64,000 nt of DNA, taken from the NCBI GenBank assembly GCA_031769625.1, contig JAUIMM010000722.1, positions 310,001 through 374,000 of the forward strand, read 5' to 3'. The translations under genes were made by a program, and so were the position numbers. The stretch comes from Taudactylus pleione. Lineage: Eukaryota > Chordata > Amphibia > Anura > Myobatrachidae. The notes below the pieces were generated by a model. It saw only the letters and a list, made by a program, of their open reading frames with translations. It had not been told where the DNA came from and made no database searches. How positions within the stretch are numbered: the first letter of the stretch is position 1; every line of letters starts with the position of its first letter. Positions 35,854 to 48,655 of this stretch are shown piece after piece.

Positions 35854-38051
35854 CTTGCAGTTATTGATCCATTTGGTCTACAATTATGCGACCAGTATGG
35901 CTGGAAAGCCCTTGTTCACAGATACCTCCACACCAATTTTGGGCCATTTTGACAATCAGGAGGAGGAGAAACAGCTGGTCAAAGATAGGGTTCCTAGGCT
36001 CCTCTGGTCCCGCTTCCAAAAATGCATGAAAATAACTTTTTCAGAGCTACCTTCACACCGATTTTGGGCCATTTTAACCACCATGCAGCGGAGAAATAGC
36101 CAATCAAAAGAAGGGTTCCTTGGAGAAATATACAGTTAATGGATTCTTATGCTCCTCCGGTCCCACTTTAAGTCAATGGAGATTTTTTTTTGCTTTAAAT
36201 GCTTGCAGTTATTGATCCATTTGGTCTACAATTATGCGACCAGTATGGCTGGAAAGCACTTGATAAGAACTACTTCCACACATATTTTGGGACATTTTGA
36301 CTGTCAGGCAGTGGAGAAACAGCCAGTCAAAGAAAGGGTTCCTAGGCTCCTCCAGTCCACTTTAAGTAAATTAAGATTTTTTTTTTAAAATGCTTGCAGT
36401 TATTGATCCATTTGGTCTACAATTAAGCGACCAGTATGGCTGGAAAGCACTTGCTAAGAACTACTGACAAACCAATTTTGGGCCATTTTGACTGTCAGGC
36501 AATGGAGAAACAGCCCGTCAAATAAAGGGTTCCTAGTCTCCTCCAGTCCACTTTAAGTCAATTGAGATTTTTTTTTGCTTTAAATGCTTGCAGTTTTTGA
36601 TCCATTTGGTCTACAATTATGCGACCAGTATCGCTGGAAAGCCCTTGTACACAGCTACCTCCACACCAATTTTGGGCCATTTTGACAATCAGGAGGAGGA
36701 GAAACAGCTGGTCAAAGATAGGGTTCCTAGGCTCCTCTGGTCCCGCTTCCAAAAATGCACGAAAAGACCTTTTTCAGAGCTACCTTCACACCGATTTTGG
36801 GCCGTTTTAACCACCATGCAGCGGAGAAATAGCCAATCAAAAGAAGGGTTCCTTGGAGAAATGTACTGTTAATAAATTCTTATGCTCCTCCGGTCCCACT
36901 TTAAGTCAATGGAGATTTTTTTTTGCTTTAAATGCTTGCAGTTATTGATCCATTTGGTCTACAATTATGCTCACCAGTATGGCTGGAAAGCACTTGATAA
37001 GAACTACTTCCACACAAATTTTGGGCCATTTTGACTGTCAGGCAGTGGAGAAACAGCCAGTCAAGGAAAGGGTTCCTAAGCTCCTCCAGTCCACTTTAAG
37101 TAAATTAAGATTTTTTTTTTTAAATGCTTGCAGTTATTGATCCATTTGGTCTACAATTATGCGACCAGTATGGCTGGAAAGCACTTGCTAAGTACTACTG
37201 CCAAACCAATTTTGGGCCATTTTGACTGTCAGGCATTGGAGAAACAGCCAGTCAAAGAAAGGGTTCCTAGTCTCCTCCAGTCCACTTTAAGTCAATTGAG
37301 ATTTTTTTTTGCTTTAAATGCTTGCAGTTTTTGATCCATTTGGTCTACAATTATGCGACCAGTATCGCTGGAAAGCCCTTGTTCACAGCTACCTCCACAC
37401 CAATTTTGGGCCATTTTGACAATCAGGAGGATGAGAAACAGCTGGTCAAAGAAAGGGTTCCTAGGCTCCTCTGGTCCCGCTTCCAAAAATGCACGAAAAG
37501 ACCTTTTTCAGAGCTACCTTCACACCGATTTTGGGCCATTTTAACCACCATGCAGCGGAGAAATAGCCAATCAAAAGAAGGGTTCCTTGGAGAAATATAC
37601 AGTTAATGGATACTTATGCTCCTCCGGTCCCACTTTAAGTCAATGGAGATTTTTTTTTGCTTTAAATGCTTGCAGTTATTGATCCATTTGGTCTACAATT
37701 ATGCGACCAGTATGGCTGGAAAGCACTTGATAAGAACTACTTCCACACATATTTTGGGACATTTTGACTGTCAGGCAGTGGAGAAACAGCCAGTCAAAGA
37801 AAGGGTTCCTAGGCTTCTCCAGTCCACTTTAAGTAAATTAATATTTTTTTTTTAAATGCTTGCAGTTATTGATCCATTTGGTCTACAATTATGCGACCAG
37901 TATGGCTGGAAAGCACTTGCTAAGTACTACTGCCAAACCAATTTTGGGCCATTTTGACTGTCAGGCAATGGAGAAACAGCAAGTCAAAGAAAGGGTTCCT
38001 AGTCTCCTCCAGTCCACTCTAAGTCAATTGAGATTTTTTTTGCTTTAAATG

Positions 38052-38590
38052 CTTGCAGTTTTTGATTAATTTGGTCTACAATTATTCGACCAGTATCGCT
38101 GGAAAGCCCTTGTTCACAGCTAGCTCCACACCAATTTTGGGCCATTTTGACAATCAGGAGGAGGAGAAACAGCTGGTCAAAGATAGGGTTCCTAGGCTCC
38201 TCTGGTCCCGCTTCCAAAAATGCACGGAAAGACCTTTTTCAGAGCTACCTTCACACCGATTTTGGGCCATTTTAACCACCATGCAGCGGAGAAATAGCCA
38301 ATCAAAAGAAGGGTTCCTTGGAGAAATATACAGTTAATGGATACTTATGCTCCTCTGGTCCCACTTTAAGTCAATGGAGATTTTTTTTTGCTTTAAATGC
38401 TTGCAGTTATTGATCTATTTGGTCTACAATTATGCGACCTGTATGCCTGGAAAGCACTTGATAAGAACTACTTCCACACAAATTTTGGGCCATTTTGACT
38501 GTCAGGCTGTGGAGAAACAGCCAGTCACAGAAAGGGTTCCTAGGCTACTCCAGTCCACTTTAAGTAAATTAAGATTTTTTTTTTTAAATG
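38052..38590 (+). repeat. Three-module unit A1-A2-B, 539 bp
   Basis: A1 has TTTGATTAATTTGG and a private AATTATTCGACC (about 38,082); B is the GACCTGTATGCCTGG variant. Confidence 0.9.
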
Positions 38591-39600
38591 CTTGCAGTTT
38601 TTGATCCATTTGGTCTACAATTATGCGACCAGTATCGCTGGAAAGCCCTTGTTCACAGCTACCTCCACACCAATTTTGGGCCATTTTGACAATCAGGAGG
38701 AGGAGAAACAGCTGGTCAAATATAAGGTTCCTAGGCTCCTCTGGTCCCGCTTCCAAAAATGCACGAAAATAACTTTTTCAGAGCTACCTTCACACCGATT
38801 TTGGGCCATTTTTCCACCATGCAGCGGAGAAATAGCCAATCAAAAGAAGGGTTCCTTGGAGAAATATACAGTTAATGGATTCTTATGCACCTCCGGTCCC
38901 ACTTTAAGTCAATGGAGATTTTTTTTTGCTTTAAATGCTTGCAGTTATTGATCCATTTGGTCTACAATTATGCGACCAGTATGGCTGGAAAGTACTTGAT
39001 AAGAACTACTTCCACACAAATTTTGGGCCATTTTGACTGTCAGGCAGTGGAGAAACAGCCAGTCAAAGAAAGGGTTCCTAGGCTTCTCCAGTCCACTTTA
39101 AGTAAATTAAGATTTTTTTTTTTTAATGCTTGCAGTTATTGATCCATTTGGTCTACAATTATGCGACCAGTATGGCTGGAAAGCACTTGCTAAGAACTAC
39201 TGCCAAACCAATTTTGGACCATTTTGACTGTCAGGCAATGGAGAAACAGCCAGTCAAAGAAAGGGTTCCTAGTCTCCTCCAGTCCACTTTAAGTCAATTG
39301 AGATTTTTTTTTGCTTTAAATGCTTGCAGTTTTTGATCCATTTGGTCTACAATTATGCGACCAGTATCGCTGCAAAGCCCTTGTTCACAGCTACCTCCAC
39401 ACCAATTTTGGGCCATTTTTACAATCAGGAGGAGGAGAAACAGCTGGTCAAAGATAGGGTTCCTAGGCTCCTCTGGTCCCGCTTTGAAAAATGCACGAAA
39501 AGACCTTTTTCAGAGCTACCTTCACACCAATTTTGGGCCATTTTAATCACCATGCAGCGGAGAAATAGCCAATCAAAAGAAGGGTTCCTTGGAGAAATAT
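38340..39600 (+). repeat. Partial third copy of the 3276-bp superunit
   Basis: This segment matches 34,340 to about 35,590 at a displacement of 4007-4008 bp, including CCATTTTTCCACC near 38,806 and GACCTGTATGCCTGG near 38,436. The displacement is 3276 plus 731, so one extra HOR (about 37,616-38,346) separates it from the second copy. Confidence 0.82.
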
Positions 39601-42600
39601 ACAGTTAATGGATACTTATGCTCCTCCGGTCCCACTTTAAGTCAATGGAGATTTTTTTTTGCTTTAAGTGCTTGCAGTTATTGATCCATTTGGTCTACAA
39701 TTATGCGACCAGTATGGCTGGAAAGCACTTGATAAGAACTACTTCCACACAAATTTTGGGCCATTTTGACTGTCAGGCAGTGGAGAAACAGCCAGTCAAG
39801 GAAAGGGTTCCTAGGCTCCTCCAGTCCACTTTAAGTAAATTAAGATTTTTTTTTTTAAATGCTTGCAGTTATTGATCCATTTGGTCTACAATTATGCGAC
39901 CAGTATGGCTGGAAAGCAATTGCTAAGAACTTCTGCCAAACCAATTTTGGGCCATTTTGACTGTCAGGCAATGGAGAAACAGCCAGTCAAAGAAAGGGTT
40001 CCTAGTCTCCTCCAGTCCACTTTAAGTCAATTGAGATTTTTTTTGCTTTAAATGCTTGCAGTTTTTGATCCTTTTGGTCTACAATTATGCGACCACTATC
40101 GCTGGAAAGCCCTTGTTCACAGCTACCTCCACACCAATTTTGGGCCATTTTGACAATCAGGAGGAGGAGAAACAGCTGGTCAAAGATAGGGTTCCTAGGC
40201 TCCTCTGGTCCCGCTTCCAAAAATGTACGAAAAGACCTATTTCAGAGCTACCTTCACACCGATTTTGGGCCATTTTAACCACCATGCAGCGGAGAAATAG
40301 CCAATCAAAAGAAGGGTTCCTTGGAGAAATGTACAGTTAATAAATTCTTATGCTCCTCCGGTCCCACTTTAAGTCAATGGAGATTTTTTTTTGCTTTAAA
40401 TGCTTGCAGTTATTGATCCATTTGGTCTACAATTATGCTCACCAGTATGGCTGGAAAGCACTTGATAAGAACTACTTCCACACAAATTTTGGGCCATTTT
40501 GACTGTCAGGCAGTGGAGAAACAGCCAGTCAAGGAAAGGGTTCCTAGGCTCCTCCAGTCCACTTTAAGTAAATTAAGATTTTTTTTTTAAATGCTTGCAG
40601 TTATTGATCCATTTGGTCTACAATTATGCGACCAGTATGGCTGGAAAGCACTTACTAAGAACTACTGCCAAACAAATTTTGGGCCATTTTGACTGTCAGG
40701 CAATGGAGAAACAGCACGTCAAAGAAAGGATTCCTAGTCTCCTCCAGTCCACTTTAAGTCAATTGAGATTTTTTTTTGCTTTAAATGCTTGCAGTTTTTC
40801 ATCCATTTGGTCTACGATTATGCGACCAGTATCGCTGGAAAGACCTTGTTCACAGCTACCTCCACACCAATTTTGGGCCATTTTGACAATCAGGAGGAGG
40901 AGAAACAGCTGGTCAAAGATAGGGTTCCTAGGCTCCTCTGGTCCCGCTTCCAAAAATGTACAGAAAGACCTTTTTCAGAGCTACCTTCACACCGATTTTG
41001 GGCCATTTTAACCACCATGCAGCGAAGAAATAGCCAATCAAAAGAAGGGTTCCTTGGAGAAATATACAGTTAATGGATACTTATGCTCCTCCGATCCCAC
41101 TTTAAGTCAATGGAGATTTTTTTTTGCTTTAAATGCTTGCAGTTATTGATCCATTTGGTCTACAATTATGCGACCAGTATGCCTGGAAACACTTGATAAG
41201 AACTACTTCCAAACCAATTTTGGGCCATTTTGACTGTCAGGCTGTGGAGAAACAGCCAGTCAAAGAAAGGGTTCCTAGGCTCCTCCAGTCCACTTTAAGT
41301 AAATTAAGATTTTTTTTTTTAAATGCTTGCAGTTATTGATCCATTTGGTCTACAATTATGCGACCAGTATGGCTGGGAAGCACTTGCTAAGAACTACTGA
41401 CAAACCAATTTTGGGCCATTTTGACTGTCAGGCAATGGAGAAACAGCCCGTCAAAGAAAGGGTTCCTAGTCTCCTCCAGTCCACTTTAAGTCAATTGAGA
41501 TTTTTTTTTGCTTTAAATGCTTGCAGTTTTTGATCCATTTGGTCTACAATTATGCGACCAGTATCGCTGGAAAGCCCTTGTTCACAGCTACGTCCACACC
41601 AATTTTGGGCCATTTTGACAATCAGGAGGAGGAGAAACAGCTGGTCAAAGATAGGGTTCCTAGGCTCCTCTGGTCCCGCTTCCAAAAATGCACGGAAAGA
41701 CCTTTTTCAGAGCTACCTTCACACCGATTTTGGGCCATTATAACCACCATGCAGCGGAGAAATAGCCAATCAAAAGAAGGGTTCCTTGGAGAAATATACA
41801 GTTAATGGATACTTATGCTCCTCCGGTCCCACTTTAAGTCAATGGAGATTTTTTTTTGCTTTAAGTGCTTGCAGTTATGGATCCATTTGGTCTACAATTA
41901 TGCGACCAGTATGGCTGGAAAGCACTTGATAAGAACTACTTCCACACAAATTTTGGGCCATTTTGACTGTCAGGCAGTGGAGAAACAGCCAGTCAAGGAA
42001 AGGGTTCCTAGGCTCCTCCAGTCCACTTTAAGTAAATTAAGATTTTTTTTTTAAATGCTTGCAGTTATTGATCCATTTGGTCTCCAATTATGCGACCAGT
42101 ATGGCTGGAAAGCAATTGCTAAGAACTTCTGCCAAACCAATTTTGGGCCATTTTGACTGTCAGGCAATGGAGAAACAGCCAGTCAAAGAAAGGGTTCCTA
42201 GTCTCCTCCAGTCCACTTTAAGTCAATTGAGATTTTTTTTTGCTTTAAATGCTTGCAGTTTTTGATCCTTTTGGTCTACAATTATGCGACCACTATCGCT
42301 GGAAAGCCCTTGTTCACAGCTACCTCCACACCAATTTTGGGCCATTTTGACAATCAGGAGGAGGAGAAACAGCTGGTCAAAGATAGGGTTCCTAGGCTCC
42401 TCTGGTCCCGCTTCCAAAAATGCACGAAAAGACCTTTTTCAGAGCTACCTTCACACCGATTTTGGGCCATTTTAACCACCATGCAGCGGAGAAATAGCCA
42501 ATCAAAAGAAGGGTTCCTTGGAGAAATGTACAGTTAATAAATTCTTATGCTCCTCCGGTCCCACTTTAAGTCAATGGAGATTTTTTTTTGCTTTAAATGC

Positions 42601-43710
42601 TTGCAGTTATTGATCCATTTGGTCTACAATTATGATCACCAGTATGGCTGGAAAGCACTTGATAAGAACTACTTCCACACAAATTTTGGGCCATTTTGAC
42701 TGTCAGGCAGTGGAGAAACAGCCAGTCAAGGAAAGGGTTCCTAGGCTCCTCCAGTCCACTTTAAGTAAATTAAGATTTTTTTTTTAAATGCTTGCAGTTA
42801 TTGATCCATTTGGTCTACAATTATGCGACCAGTATGGCTGGAAAGCACTTACTAAGAACTACTGCCAAACCAATTTTGGGCCATTTTGACTGTCAGGCAA
42901 TGGAGAAACAGCACGTCAAAGAAAGGATTCCTAGTCTCCTCCAGTCCACTTTAAGTCAATTGAGATTTTTTTTTGCTTTAAATGCTTGCAGTTTTTCATC
43001 CATTTGGTCTACGATTATGCGACCAGTATCGCTGGAAAGACCTTGTTCACAGCTACCTCCACACCAATTTTGGGCCATTTTGACAATCAGGAGGAGGAGA
43101 AACAGCTGGTCAAAGATAGGGTTCCTAGGCTCCTCTGGTCCCGCTTCCAAAAATGTACAGAAAGACCTTTTTCAGAGCTACCTTCACACCGATTTTGGGC
43201 CATTTTAACCACCATGCAGCGAAGAAATAGCCAATCAAAAGAAGGGTTCCTTGGAGAAATATACAGTTAATGGATACTTATGCTCCTCCGATCCCACTTT
43301 AAGTCAATGGAGATTTTTTTTTGCTTTAAATGCTTGCAGTTATTGATCCATTTGGTCTACAATTATGCGACCAGTATGCCTGGAAAGCACTTGATAAGAA
43401 CTACTTCCAAACCAATTTTGGGCCATTTTGACTGTCAGGCTGTGGAGAAACAGCCAGTCAAAGAAAGGGTTCCTAGGCTCCTCCAGTCCACTTTAAGTAA
43501 ATTAAGATTTTTTTTTTTAAATGCTTGCAGTTATTGATCCATTTGGTCTACAATTATGCGACCAGTATGGCTGGGAAGCACTTGCTAAGAACTACTTCCA
43601 AACCAATTTTGGGCCATTTTGACAGTCAGGCTGTGGAGAAACAGCCAGTCAAAGAAAGGGTTCCTAGGCTCCTCCAGTCCACTTTAAGTCAATTGAGATT
43701 TTTTTTGCTT
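39600..43710 (+). repeat. Tandem superduplication, period 2197 bp (three HORs)
   Basis: Units at 40056 and 40789 match those at 42253 and 42986, and flanking B and C modules keep the same spacing. Shared rare states are TTTGATCCTTTTGG and GACCACTATCGC in A1 (40,071 and 42,268), AAGCAATTGCTAAGAACTTC in C, CTCCGATCCCAC (about 41,089 and 43,286) and GGCTGGGAAGC (41,371 and 43,568). Copy 1 has a 1-bp loss in GCCTGGAAACAC (near 41,185). Confidence 0.85.
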
Positions 43711-44234
43711 TAAATGCTTGAAGTTTTTTATCCATTTGGTCTACAATTATGCGACCAGTATCACTGGAAAGCCCTTGTCCACAGCTACCTCCACACCAAT
43801 TTTGGGCCATTTTGACAATCAGGAGGAGGAGAAACAGCTGGTCAAAGATAGGGTTCCTAGGCTCCTCTGGTCCCGCTTCCAAAAATGCACGAAAATACCT
43901 TTTTCAGAGCTACCTTCACACCGATTTTGGGCCATTTTAACCACCATGCAGCGGAGAAATAGCCAATCAAAAGAAGGGTTCCTTGGAGAAATATTCAGTT
44001 AATGGATTCTTATGCTCCTCCAGTCCCACTTTAAGTCAATGGAGATTTTTTTTTGCTTTAAATGCTTGCAGTTATTGATCCATTCGGTCTACAATTATGC
44101 AACCAGTATGGCTGGAAAGTACTTGATAAGAACTACTTCCACACAAATTTTGGGCCATTTTGACTGTCAGGCAGTGGAGAAACAGCCAGTCAAAGAAAGG
44201 GTTCCTAGGCTTCTCCAGTCCACTTTAAGTAAAT

Positions 44235-44250
44235 TAATATATATATTTTT
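44235..44250 (+). repeat. Longest TA expansion in a B linker
   Basis: The usual AATTAAGAT before the T-tract reads TAATATATATAT here. Shorter versions (TAATATATAT) are at 45,701, 46,241, 48,248 and about 48,439; TAATATATTT occurs near 29,821, 50,831, 54,687 and 59,090; TAATATTT is seen from about 16,100 onward. Confidence 0.85.
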
Positions 44251-45182
44251 TAAATGCTTGCAGTTATTGATCCATTTGGTCTACAATTATGCGACCAGTA
44301 TGGCTGGAAAGCAATTGCTAAGAACTTCTGCCAAACCAATTTTGGGCCATTTTGACTGTCAGGCAATGGAGAAACAGCCAGTCAAAGTAAGGGTTCCTAG
44401 TCTCCTCCAGTCCACTTTAAGTCAATTGAGATTTTTTTTTGCTTTAAATGCTTGCAGTTTTTGATCCATTTGGTCTACATTTATGCGACCAGTATCGCTG
44501 CAAAGCCCTTGTTCACAGCTACCTCCACACCAATTTTGGGCCATTTTTACAATCAGGAGGAGGAGAAACAGCTGGTCAAAGATAGGGTTCCTAGGCTCCT
44601 CTGGTCCCGCTTCCAAAAATGCACGAAAATACCTTTTTCAGAGCTACCTTCACACCAATTTTGGGCCATTTTAATCACCATGCAGCGGAGAAATAGCCAA
44701 TCAAAAGAAGGGTTCCTTGGAGAAATATACAGTTAATGGATACTTATGCTCCTCCGGTCCCACTTTAAGTCAATGGAGATTTTTTTTTGCTTTAAGTGCT
44801 TGCAGTTATTGATCCATTTGGTCTACAATTATGCGACCAGTATGGCTGGAAAGCACTTGATAAGAACTACTTCCACACAAATTTTGGGCCATTTTGACTG
44901 TCAGGCAGTGGAGAAACAGCCAGTCAAGGAAAGGGTTCCTAGGCTCCTCCAGTCCACTTTAAGTAAATTAAGATTTTTTTTTTAAATGCTTGCAGTTATT
45001 GATCCATTTGGTCTACAATTATGTGACCAGTATGGCCGGAAAGCAATTGCTAAGAACTTCTGCCAAACCAATTTTGGGCCATTTTGACTGTCAGGCAATG
45101 GAGAAACAGCCAGTCAAAGAAAGGGTTCCTAGTCTCCTCCAGTCCACTTTAAGTCAATTGAGATTTTTTTTTGCTTTAAATG

Positions 45183-45722
45183 CTTGCAGTTTTTGATCCT
45201 TTTGGTCTACAATTATGCGACCACTATCGCTGGAAAGCCCTTGTTCACAGCTACCTCCACACCAATTTTGGGCCATTTTGACAATCAGGAGGAGGAGAAA
45301 CAGCTGGTAAAAGATAGGGTTCCTAGGCTCCTCTGGTCCCGCTTCCAAAAATGCACGGAAAGACCTTTTTCAGAGCTACCTTCACACCGATTTTGGGCCA
45401 TTATAACCACCATGCAGCGGAGAAATAGCCAATCAAAAGAAGGGTTCCTTGGAGAAATATACAGTTAATGGATACTTATGCTCCTCCGGTCCCACTTTAA
45501 GTCAATGGAGATTTTTTTTTGCTTTAAATGCTTGCAGTTATTGATCCATTTGGTCTACAATTATGCGACCTGTATGGCTGGAAAGCACTTGATAAGAACT
45601 ACTTCCACACAAATTTTGGGCCATTTTGACTGTCAGGCAGAGGAGAAACAGCCAGTCAAAGAAAGGGTTCCTAGGCTTCGCCAGTCCACTTTAAGTAAAT
45701 TAATATATATTTTTTTTAAATG
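45183..45722 (+). repeat. Three-module unit A1-A2-B, 540 bp
   Basis: Unlike most three-module units, B here has GACCTGTATGGCTGG and a TAATATATAT linker (45,701) before A1. GGCAGAGGAG and CTTCGCC are private to it. Confidence 0.9.
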
Positions 45723-47188
45723 CTTGCAGTTTTTGATCCATTTGGTCTACAATTATGCGACCAGTATCACTGGAAAGCCCTTGTTCACAGCTACTTCCAC
45801 ACCAATTTTGGGCCATTTTGACAATCAGGAGGAGGAGAAACAGCTGGTCAAATATAGGGTTCCTAGGCTCCTCTGGTCCCGCTTCCAAAAATGCACGAAA
45901 ATACCTTTTTCAGAGCTACCTTCACACCGATTTTGGGCCATTTTAACCACCATGCAGCGGAGAAATAGCCAATCAAAAGAAGGGTTCCTTGGAGAAATAT
46001 TCAGTTAATGGATTCTTATGCTCCTCCAGTCCCACTTTAAGTCAATGGAGATTTTTTTTTGCTTTAAATGCTTGCAGTTATTGATCCATTCGGTCTACAA
46101 TTATGCAACCAGTATGGCTGGAAAGTACTTGATAAGAACTACTTCCACACAAATTTTGGGCCATTTTGACTGTCAGGCAGTGGAGAAACAGCCAGTCAAA
46201 GAAAGGGTTCCTAGGCTTCTCCAGTCCACTTTAAGTAATTTAATATATATTTTTTTTAAATGCTTGCAGTTATTGATCCATTTGGTCTACAATTATGCGA
46301 CCAGTATGGCTGGAAAGCAATTGCTAAGAACTTCTGCCAAACCAATTTTGGGCCATTTTGACTGTCAGGCAATGGAGAAACAGCCAGTCAAATTAAGGGT
46401 TCCTAGTCTCCTCCAGTCCACTTTAAGTCAATTGAGATTTTTTTTTGCTTTAAATGCTTGCAGTTTTTGATCCTTTTGGTCTACAATTATGCGACCAATA
46501 TCGCTGGAAAGCCCTTGTTCACAGCTACCTCCACACCAATTTTGGGCCATTTTGACAATCAGGAGGAGGAGAAACAGCTGGTAAAAGATAGGGTTCCTAG
46601 GCTCCTCTGGTCCCGCTTCCAAAAATGCACGAAAAGACCTTTTTCAGAGCTACCTTCACACCAATTTTGGGCCATTTTAATCACCATGCAGCGGAGAAAT
46701 AGCCAATCAAAAGAAGGGTTCCTTGGAGAAATATACAGTTAATGGATACTTATGCACCTCCGGTCCCACTTTAAGTCAATGGAGATTTTTTTTTGCTTTA
46801 AGTGCTTGCAGTTATTGATCCATTTGGTCTACAATTATGCGACCAGTATGGCTGGAAAGCACTTGATAAGAACTACTTCCACACAAATTTTGGGCCATTT
46901 TGACTGTCAGGCAGTGGAGAAACAGCCAGTCAAGGAAAGGGTTCCTAGGCTCCTCCAGTCCACTTTAAGTAAATTAAGATTTTTTTTTTAAATGCTTGCA
47001 GTTATTGATCCATTTGGTCTACAATTATGTGACCAGTATGGCTGGAAAGCAATTGCTAAGAACTTCTGCCAAACCAATTTTGGGCCATTTTGACTGTCAG
47101 GCAATGGAGAAACAGCCAGTCAAAGAAAGGGTTCCTAGTCTCCTCCAGTCCACTTTAAGTCAATTGAGATTTTTTTTTGCTTTAAATG

Positions 47189-47729
47189 CTTGCAGTTTTT
47201 GATTAATTTGGTCTACAATTATGCGACCACTATCGCTGGAAAGCCCTTGTTCACAGCTACCTCCACACCAATTTTGGGCCATTTTGACAATCGGGAGGAG
47301 GAGAAACAGCTGGTCAAAGATAGGGTTCCTAGGCTCCTCTGGTCCCGCTTCCAAAAATTTACGAAAAGACCTATTTCAGAGCTACTTTCACACCGATTTT
47401 GGGCCATTTTAACCACCATGCAGCGGAGAAATAGCCAATCAAAAGAAGGGTTCCTTGGAGAAATGTACAGTTAATAAATTCTTATGCTCCTCCGGTCCCA
47501 CTTTAAGTCAATGGAGATTTTTTTTTGCTTTAAATGCTTGCAGTTATTGATCCATTTGGTCTACAATTATGCTCACCAGTATGGCTTGAAAGCACTTGAT
47601 AAGAACTACTTCCACACAAATTTTGGGCCATTTTGACTGTCAGGCAGTGGAGAAACAGCCAGTCAAGGAAAGGGTTCCTAGGCTCCTCCAGTCCACTTTA
47701 AGTAAATTAAGATTTTTTTTTTTTAAATG
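47189..47729 (+). repeat. Three-module unit A1-A2-B, 541 bp
   Basis: B is the GCTCACC type with a private GGCTTGAAAGC (47,583) and joins A1 through a 12-T tract. Confidence 0.9.
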
Positions 47730-48655
47730 CTTGCAGTTTTTGATCCATTTGGTCTACAATTATGCGACCAGTATCACTGGAAAGCCCTTGTTCACAGCTA
47801 CTTCCACACCAATTTTGGGCCATTTTGACAATCAGGAGGAGGAGAAACAGTTGGTCAAATATAGGGTTCCTAGGCTCCTCTGGTCCCGCTTCCAAAAATG
47901 CACGAAAATACCTTTTTCAGAGCTACCTTCACACCGATTTTGGGCCATTTTAACCACCATGCAGCGGAGAAATAGCCAATCAAAAGAAGGGTTCCTTGGA
48001 GAAATATTCAGTTAATGGATTCTTATGCTCCTCCAGTCCCACTTTAAGTCAATGGAGATTTTTTTTTGCTTTAAATGCTTGCAGTTATTGATCCATTCGG
48101 TCTACAATTATGCAACCAGTATGGCTGGAAAGTACTTGATAAGAACTACTTCCACACAAATTTTGGGCCATTTTGACTGTCAGGCAGTGGAGAAACAGCC
48201 AGTCAAAGAAAGGGTTCCTAGGCTTCTCCAGTCCACTTTAAGTAAATTAATATATATTTTTTTTAAATGCTTGCAGTTATTGATCCATTTGGTCTACAAT
48301 TATGCGACCAGTATGGCTGGAAAGCACTTGATAAGAACTACTTCCACACATATTTTGGGACATTTTGACTGTCAGGCAGTGGAGAAACAGCCAGTCAAAG
48401 AAAGGGTTCCTAGGCTTCTCCAGTCCACTTTAAGTAAATTAATATATATTTTTTTTAAATGCTTGCAGTTATTGATCCATTTGGTCTACAATTATGCGAC
48501 CAGTATGGCTGGAAAGCACTTGCTAAGTACTACTGCCAAACCAATTTTGGGCCATTTTGACTGTCAGGCAATGGAGAAACAGCCAGTCAAAGAAAGGGTT
48601 CCTAGTCTCCTCCAGTCCACTTTAAGTCAATTGAGATTTTTTTTTGCTTTAAATG
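47730..48655 (+). repeat. Five-module unit A1-A2-B-B-C (926 bp)
   Basis: Two B modules in a row (from about 48,078 and 48,270) both end in an expanded TAATATATAT linker and are followed by a C. The two Bs differ in several places (CCATTCGG against CCATTTGG; CACACAAATTTTGGGCC against CACACATATTTTGGGAC). They are therefore different B lineages joined at the linker, not a simple duplication. Confidence 0.87.

Larger units (their letters stand above)
31050..37610 (+). repeat. Tandem superduplication, period 3276 bp
   Basis: Copy 1 is about 31,060-34,335 and copy 2 about 34,336-37,611. Shared private states include GACCTGTATGCCTGG in B (31,153 and 34,429), a 2-bp shortening giving CCATTTTTCCACC (about 31,523 and 34,799), AATTAGGCGACC (32,416 and 35,692), the C/A1 chimera (32,578 and 35,854), CTTGTACACAG (33,368 and 36,644) and GAGGATGAG (34,151 and 37,427). 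Confidence 0.88.
43740..48270 (+). repeat. Tandem superduplication, period 2006 bp, about 2.2 copies
   Basis: A1 starts 43718, 45724 and 47731 are 2006-2007 bp apart and are followed by matching A2 ends with AAATATTCAGTTAATGG and B modules with CCATTCGGTC and ATGCAACC (44,083-44,104, 46,089-46,110, 48,096-48,117). Each period holds two four-module units and one three-module unit. B-module linkers here carry TA expansions. Confidence 0.85.
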
